From assembly GCA_030077755.1 (NCBI GenBank), contig JAQJZZ010000005.1:2170001-2234000 (forward strand): DNA of 64,000 nucleotides. Reading direction: 5' to 3'. The notes beneath the pieces are model-generated. The model was given only the letters and a program-made list of their open reading frames with translations, did no database searches and had not been told where the DNA came from. Positions 58,245 through 64,000 of the stretch are shown piece after piece (position 1 is the first letter of the stretch; every line of letters begins with the position of its first letter). A program made the translations under genes and the position numbers. The stretch is from Filosporella fistucella. Taxonomy: Eukaryota > Ascomycota > Leotiomycetes > Helotiales.

Positions 58245-58957
58245 GGTTCCAGATTGTAATGGAGTGCCTGTATTGTATTTGCGCGCTGTAGTACTATTCT
58301 TGCCGTTTATTTGTGGTATCGATAGTTTCCGATGGCTTCAATTATCATTGCAACCCATTTGTGATGTGCTCTTGTCGCTCTGACATGCTATTTATTTATT
58401 GATGACGCGATGTTGCTGTTTGCGTGTCAAAACTGGTCAAAGCTGAAAGTTTGGCTTCCCACTGAGTCAGCTGCAGCTGTATCACATGATTTATCCTTTC
58501 GGGTCTAGCTAAGGTACAATTTCGCACTGGAAAATTAATCGCCAGGGACTCGAAGTCTTGTTAATCTTGTATCTTGTAATTCTAGTCATCTTTCTCCTCG
58601 GAGACACTTCAGGAGATAGATAACATGTAATTAGGGTTAGGTGACGCTTGCAGCTCGCCACCCCTTTCGAGGATCCATTGGAATGGCGAAGACAACGCGA
58701 GGGATGGACTAAGGTATTTGTAGATTCTCTCGTCTGACTCGAAAATCTTGTCAATATAAAATAAGCTTTGAGCACTAATAACTATGTCCCCCTATGCTTT
58801 GGCTGAGATCAGAAAATCCAAGGAACACAAATGTTGACACACTCCAATATAGTCCTATTTGGGATATTTGGGATCAATTTACATATCCTATTCCGGACTT
58901 GGGGAGGCGTATACATGTACCATCCAGAATTCAGATTTCAAGTCCTTCTCAACCATC
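58245..58957. other. intergenic between convergent genes
   Basis: 713 bp with short frames only. Confidence 0.5.
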
Positions 58958-61188
58958 TCACACCTCAACAGTCTTCCTCTGAACAGCATTCTTCTCATCC
59001 CCATCTCCCAACGAGCCCGATTCCTTCTCACTCACCGACCCTGATGCATTAGCTCTATGCCTCAATCTCCCCACTGCATCATGAGTAGTATCCCACTCTG
59101 CAAGCTCAGCAATGGGTACTTTAGAGATCTGATGTGTTTCCGCACCACCTCCCAACTCAACAAGTTCTTGACGAAGAGCATAGCCTCTGATCTTCGGGAT
59201 ACATTTCGCCCAGATGAAATAGTATGCACCGCAGGCAATGAGACTGCCGGAAATCTGATCAGAAAACCTTCATGAATGTCCTTGGATAGAGAGACTTACA
59301 TTCCAACACCAGTAACACAATATGTACCATACCAGAAACTGACATCTCCTTTCCCGCCCGCTGGAGGGTACCATGGCATAACTAGTAGGTATGATTGGAC
59401 CAGAATGTTAAAGACGATGAGGATATCCCAGGCTCGAAATTCTGGACGTGGGAGATTGGCTCGATTTCTTCGCCAGCGGACGACATAGAGACCGATTGCC
59501 ATGGCGAGGTTGAAGGCGGCGGTGGGGAGAATGGCGAGATCGGCGACTGGATGATTGTATTAGCGGGATTGTCTCTTCCAACGATGAACATAAAGCAGAT
59601 GAAAGTTGAAAAGTTGAGAAGTAGGAAGAGAAATCCGTTCTTACCAAAATTGAAAGCATCCCCTGCAGGAAGTGCAATGATCATCAAAGCAGTAATCGCC
59701 CATTTAAAAACATATGGCCCCAATGGCGTCCCAAACGGTTTCGTCGAAGCCCAAAAACTAGTAAAAGGTAGAACACCCTGTCTCCCACATTCTCTAATCA
59801 TTCTGGATTGACCTAATGCGACTGATATTATGTTTCCGAAAGCACTAAGGGCGATTAGGAAATTGAGCCCTCGGGTATTACTACCTAGCACACTCTCGAA
59901 CCAGAGAGAGGCAGTGGTGAGCTTGGAGTGCTGGAGAGCGTATTTGGAGACGCCCGCATACCAGGAGACGTTAGTGAGTATGTATAAGATGTAAACAATT
60001 ACTAGCGCGAGAGTTGCATTTTTCTTGAGTGATTTGACCGGATTCTTGAAAAGTCAGTCTGGACAAAGTGATCGAGGCAAAAAATCTCAAACATACCCTG
60101 ATTTCATTTGCAACGTTGAAAGCATTGTTGTATCCTCCATAAGAAAATATGATTCTGTATAGTGCGTTCGTCAAGCCATACGCAGTAGCGTTTTTTGTTC
60201 CATCGAACGAGTTTCTGAAATTTGCTTTTGGATCTTTGACTTTAGTCCCGCCGCCCAAAATTACAAACCCAGTGACGATTATAAACAGGAGAAGGCCCAC
60301 TTTCACGACCCCAATGGCGTTGGAGAGACGATACGAGAATTTGGTGTGGAAGATCAAGACTATAATCTATCAGAAAGAAGAGTAAATAACTCAGACGTAC
60401 TGACCTAAGATTGAAACAGTGTAGCCAGCAAGTGCCACACCTTTCACTTGCCAGTCTGTACCAGTGACTCCCGCTGTTTTGAACAGGTAATTTGCCAGAA
60501 CTAGTTTCGAAGTTTAGCATTGTAGCATTGGGACGGTGGGAGAAGAAGAGCAGTTCTTACCGATGGCATTACTGCTACTAAACGAAAAGAGCACATTTTG
60601 GACAGCAAATACCGTTGGGAAAAACCACATAGGTCTTGGATATGCTTGTTCCAAAAATACAACCTCAGACCCCGATCTACTTGGAAAATAGGCCGTAAAT
60701 TCCAGATAAACAGCACCTCCAGAGACACAGAGAAAGAAGCCGCTAGAACACATTAGCCATCAGCAGCTTAATTGCGAGATGAGCTGCATGGCGTAAAGAG
60801 AAAACTCACATAGTCCAATAAATAAAACTCAATCCCACGGATCCTGTTCCTGTTGTAATGGCAGAAGCTACCCCTTCATCAGCTTGTCCGGATCTGGTAC
60901 AGCAACACACTCACGAGTAGAGAAAATCCCGGTCCCAATCATCATGTTGATATTCAGGAACAAGATCGTAAAAGCATTGACTGAGTATCCCAATGGCGAT
61001 TTCCCTTCTACCGGTGCACCAGATGCTTCTTGATATGTTGGCGGCGCGCCGTTACCTCCCTGGTTACCGACATAAGTGGTACTCCCATCTGAGATCTCTG
61101 AGGCGTCATCGTTTATGTTGTTGTTGGCATTACCATCGCTGGTATCTAGGGCCGACTTAGAGCCAAAGGGTTTGCGCCAGAAAGACAT
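58958..61188 (-). CDS. amino acid permease, Mup1/LAT type (methionine-like)
   Basis: Eight exons (61188-60915, 60867-60810, 60742-60561, 60500-60405, 60359-60097, 60044-59645, 59546-59300, 59243-58958) give 601 aa. All phases agree. This is an APC-superfamily carrier of the LAT type; the closest known fungal proteins are Mup1-like methionine/cysteine permeases of the plasma membrane. Signatures: MMIGTGIFSTPSAITTGTGS in the first helix pair, GGAVYLEFTAYFPSRSGSEV, SYGGYNNAFNVANEIRNPVK, ISVALGQSRMIRECGRQGVL and RANLPRPEFRAWD. About twelve helices, a 70-residue hydrophilic N-tail with PPTYQEA (a PPxY arrestin/Rsp5-type motif) and an 80-residue C-tail. The acceptor of the last intron is the CAG at 59246-59244, needed to keep the frame. 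Substrate specificity is inferred only. Confidence 0.93.
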
Positions 61189-62476
61189 TCTGGCAATAAA
61201 ATATTGTTGATTCCTTGAGTAAAGAAAATATAATGATGAAGTTGTGTCAAAGCAACAAACAATCTTGGATCAAAAGATCATTGACGAACCTCTGAAAAAG
61301 ATCTGCATTTTGAAAGCTCCATCGAGGGCTAACACAAATATATAAAAAATTTGCCGCCAGTATTGTAAGGCTCGAGCGGATCATGAAAGATAAAATTTAT
61401 GAGTGTCGCCACTCTATTGCTACTCTACACGGAGGAAAGCTTGTAGGAATGGCAATCACAACTTACTGGGAGAATATGAGGTCACAGCTGGTGATACGTA
61501 AGTGTCCTATCATTTGTTCTCCAATTGACCGTTATGATTCGTTCCCATTGATCTGGACACCGTTCGACGGAAAAGTCAATCCTGGATGTGGATACCAGTC
61601 GATATATGGCAAGCGGTCCCGAATCGAAACCCGCAATAGATCCTGGAGATGATGATAACCCGATGGAATCTCAGCTTGTATTTTCTCTAAATGTTCGTCG
61701 CATACATGGCAATTTTTTTCCATGGGTAAGTACTTCCTCCCCTGCGTTCCACTCCCCCTTCTCCCAGCTATATGAGTAGAGCGTGATGCCATCTACAGCC
61801 CAGCTATCCAAGCCGCAGATATCCCACTCCCCACCAACCCTCTCTCCATCCAGGCATATTTCCGAGAAATAGTAACAGGTATGTGGCGACGAAAGCACAA
61901 TAGCGGGTCGGCCCGAGTATGATCAGCGATGGTTACAGATGTCGAAAGAATGATATCATATGGCGACACGGGCTACCCCAAGATTTGTATCTTTCAGGAA
62001 GGAGAATTTGTACGAGCTAGTTTCTGTATGCATGGACAATTAAATCCGAGAAAGGATTTGGAAGACTTACGATGATGGGTATGGGCTGTACATTGAAAGC
62101 GGTAGGGGTAAGGGTGAATTTCGGGATGTTGGAGTCGGCGAGAAAGGGGCCCATGAGCGATGCTTGGCAAAATTGAGACTTCGAAGCTCGGAGACTGGTA
62201 CCTATCTTTCAACGTCAATTTTGAACATGTTACTATTCATTTCCTTGGAATTACTGCATAAATCGACAGGCTTCCCGATTTTTCAATATTCTGAAAACCC
62301 CTGTTTGCCAAATCGTCTAAGCATCCTCATAATATTCAACTGCTGGCAGAAGATTTAACAAGAGACATTTGCGGATTGAAGACAAATTCAACCCCGGAGA
62401 CGACTATAGATTCTTCATCTTCATTCTCTACCTAGAAGAGATATTGAGAATACAACCCGATCTCTCAATCGATTCT
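61189..62476. other. 1.3-kb intergenic region with possible gene remnant
   Basis: Contains the permease promoter and the 3' end of the next gene. Plus-strand frames at 61588-61779 (PW/GTAAGT donor-like end) and ~61800-61880 (ADIPLPTNPLSIQAYFREIV in one frame) look protein-like, but I could not join them into a gene or name a family. May be a remnant. Confidence 0.35.
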
Positions 62477-63918
62477 TCAAATTTCCCTTCCCACCTGTTC
62501 CGCCTTCTCCACCGCAATCCTAAACGTCTCAATCAACTCCTCTGTCTCCTCCAACCCAACCGAAATCCTAACTTGTCTCTCATCTAGCCCAAACCCCTTC
62601 GCCCACTCGAGCTGTTTCCCATACAGCCCTTTCGTATACGGTAATGCGAGCGTAAGATGGGCTCCTAGATGTGGTCCCTGATGTACATTCAGATTATCGT
62701 AGAACGTGGCGGTAGCTTCCACGGTTTTGAACTCGACGCTGAAGAGACAGCCGTATCCTGGGACAAAATCTGCAGTGGGGGAACGCATGAAAGGTGTGTA
62801 GAGAGGGAGAGTGGGTTGGGTGGTGGGGTAATAGAGTTTTGAGATGGAGCTGGAAGGGTCTGAATCAGCCCTTTTTTGAAGGAAGTTTACGAGTGAGAGA
62901 GCGTTGTTGTTGAGGGTTTTGGAACGAGAGAGGTAGTCTCTACTATTCTTTTCTAGGGTCTCTGCATCGCCGTTAAATACATCGTTTGTATATTTTTCTG
63001 TGAAGAGAGTTTTCAGTTCTGTGTATTTTTTCGAAGTGGGAGAGAGAACTGCGGATGCGCCCATTACGTCTGCGTAGCCGGAAAATGATTTCGTGAGGGA
63101 GGAGACCAGAATATCTGCTATACCCAGGACATCGACGTTGCAAAGGCTACCAACTGTGTCGTCGATTATGAGGATACATTCGTAGGAATCAGCTAATTGT
63201 CTAAGTTTCCTCAGGTTGGGGATAGTGAGGAGTGGGTTCGCGGGAAATTCTGTCCAGATAGCTTGGATCTTCCTCCCTGCTTCCGCTTCGTCTTTGAGGT
63301 GTGCTTCCAATTCCATAATTTCACTTTCGTCTCCTATTCCGAAATGTCTTGATCCTGGTCCGAAATCTTCGAATACGTGGGGTGTTGAATGGAAAGCAAA
63401 TCCAAAAAGCACCGTCTTGGAGTCGTACTTCGAGAGGAGATACTGATGAACGTTGTATATGGACGCCATCCCCGTTTGGAAAAGATACACATCATCAGCT
63501 TGTACTTTCTTCTCCCGTTTCTCAACAGGAGCTCGTTCCAATAGTCCCACGATGCGTTCTCTGACTACATCATGTGCCTTGCATAATTCTACCCTCGGTG
63601 CAGGAGTACTAAGATCCGTCACTTCAGTCAATAAATCAAGATGTTTGAGACTTTCTTCTGCTAGGCGAGACGAGATCCCGATTCCGGCATTCATCCAGAA
63701 GGGCATCACGTGCGGTGTTCTTGGAATGGGGAAGAAGATAGCGTAAAGACGGACATCTATATCAAAGATTCCGGTAGTAATGTCTGAAGCTGGGACTGCT
63801 GCGTCGGCGCCACGGGCGGAGGAAGTGACGAATTTGATGCATTCAGTTGAGGCGGAGGGGTTGCTGAAGAGTAGACAGGTTTGGCCTTCTGGAGGGGGAT
63901 ATTTGTTCAAGATTGCGG
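62477..63918 (-). CDS. cystathionine gamma-synthase, 5' exon(s) beyond window
   Basis: The visible exon (63918-62477) encodes ~480 residues, preceded by an acceptor (TACTAACAC branch, CTCACAG), so the true start lies in an upstream exon that is at or past the right edge. The enzyme is a PLP-dependent Cys/Met-metabolism protein of the fungal STR2/met-7 type, joining an activated homoserine to cysteine in transsulfuration. Support: VYLFQTGMASIYNVHQYL, LFGFAFHSTPHVFEDFGPGS, WTEFPANPLLTIPNLRKLRQ, ILIIDDTVGSLCN (the PLP-binding Asp) and the PLP lysine in SSLTKSFSGYADVMGA. The C-terminus includes LTLALPYTKGLYGKQ and QVRISVGLEETEEL. It lies next to the methionine-type permease on the same strand. 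Confidence 0.92.
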
Positions 63919-64000
63919 CTGTGAGCTGGCAGTGTTAGTAAGATTCTATGCAATGTATTAAGAAATCCAAATATGCTACGAATTTCTGATATTCTTCCTC

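Overview
The window reads as nuclear DNA of a filamentous ascomycete. Genes are split by short GT-AG introns (about 41-100 nt) with CTAAC-like branch sites, and gene families are typically fungal: Zn2Cys6 regulator, ACS-type MFS carriers, DUF3112, sedolisin, NRPS-like reductase, a STAND-type N-terminal domain with ankyrin repeats. A Leotiomycete related to Botrytis/Sclerotinia is my best guess, but that is inference. I rebuilt exon structures by hand from splice signals and reading-frame phase; where all exons join in phase I give exon coordinates.

Layout. 0.8-1.8 kb: small basic protein with an XPA-C-like tail (+). 2.3-4.2 kb: mitochondrial copper chaperone SCO1 (-), with an unusually long intron. 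5.8-8.1 kb: 762-codon disordered/coiled-coil protein (-) whose reading frame has no upstream ATG. 9.5-9.9 kb: small doubtful gene. 10.74-10.81 kb: tRNA-Arg(TCG) (-). 11.6-15.7 kb: a strange gene-poor block of degenerate duplications, 79-bp tandem units, near-perfect hairpins and broken minus-strand reading frames. 15.8-16.4 kb: small three-exon gene (-). 19.0-19.4 kb: GPI-anchored wall-type protein (-). 23.6-25.4 kb: decayed NRPS-like reductase (+). 25.6-28.5 kb: ankyrin protein with a STAND-like N-terminus (-). 29.5-33.6 kb: MFS carrier and Zn2Cys6 regulator (-). 34.3-38.2 kb: two multi-pass membrane proteins (-).

38.8-42.6 kb holds two tandem AsaB/CmcJ-like oxygenase-family genes (+) with matching intron positions, around a 70-aa gene (-). 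Then come a sedolisin (-), a second ACS-type MFS carrier (-), an adenine-deaminase-like protein lacking the usual catalytic Glu motif (-), and a divergent PPOX-fold protein (+).

50.8-58.2 kb is the most interesting locus: a head-to-head pair of large proteins of 916 aa (-) and 1156 aa (+, ten exons), sharing a 713-bp intergenic region. The plus-strand protein contains a CBM5/12-like chitin-binding module, a coiled coil and long uncharacterised regions. Neither partner has a recognised enzymatic domain, so this is the best candidate for an undescribed two-component system. The right end has a Mup1-like methionine permease and a cystathionine gamma-synthase running off the edge, a possible sulfur amino acid neighbourhood.
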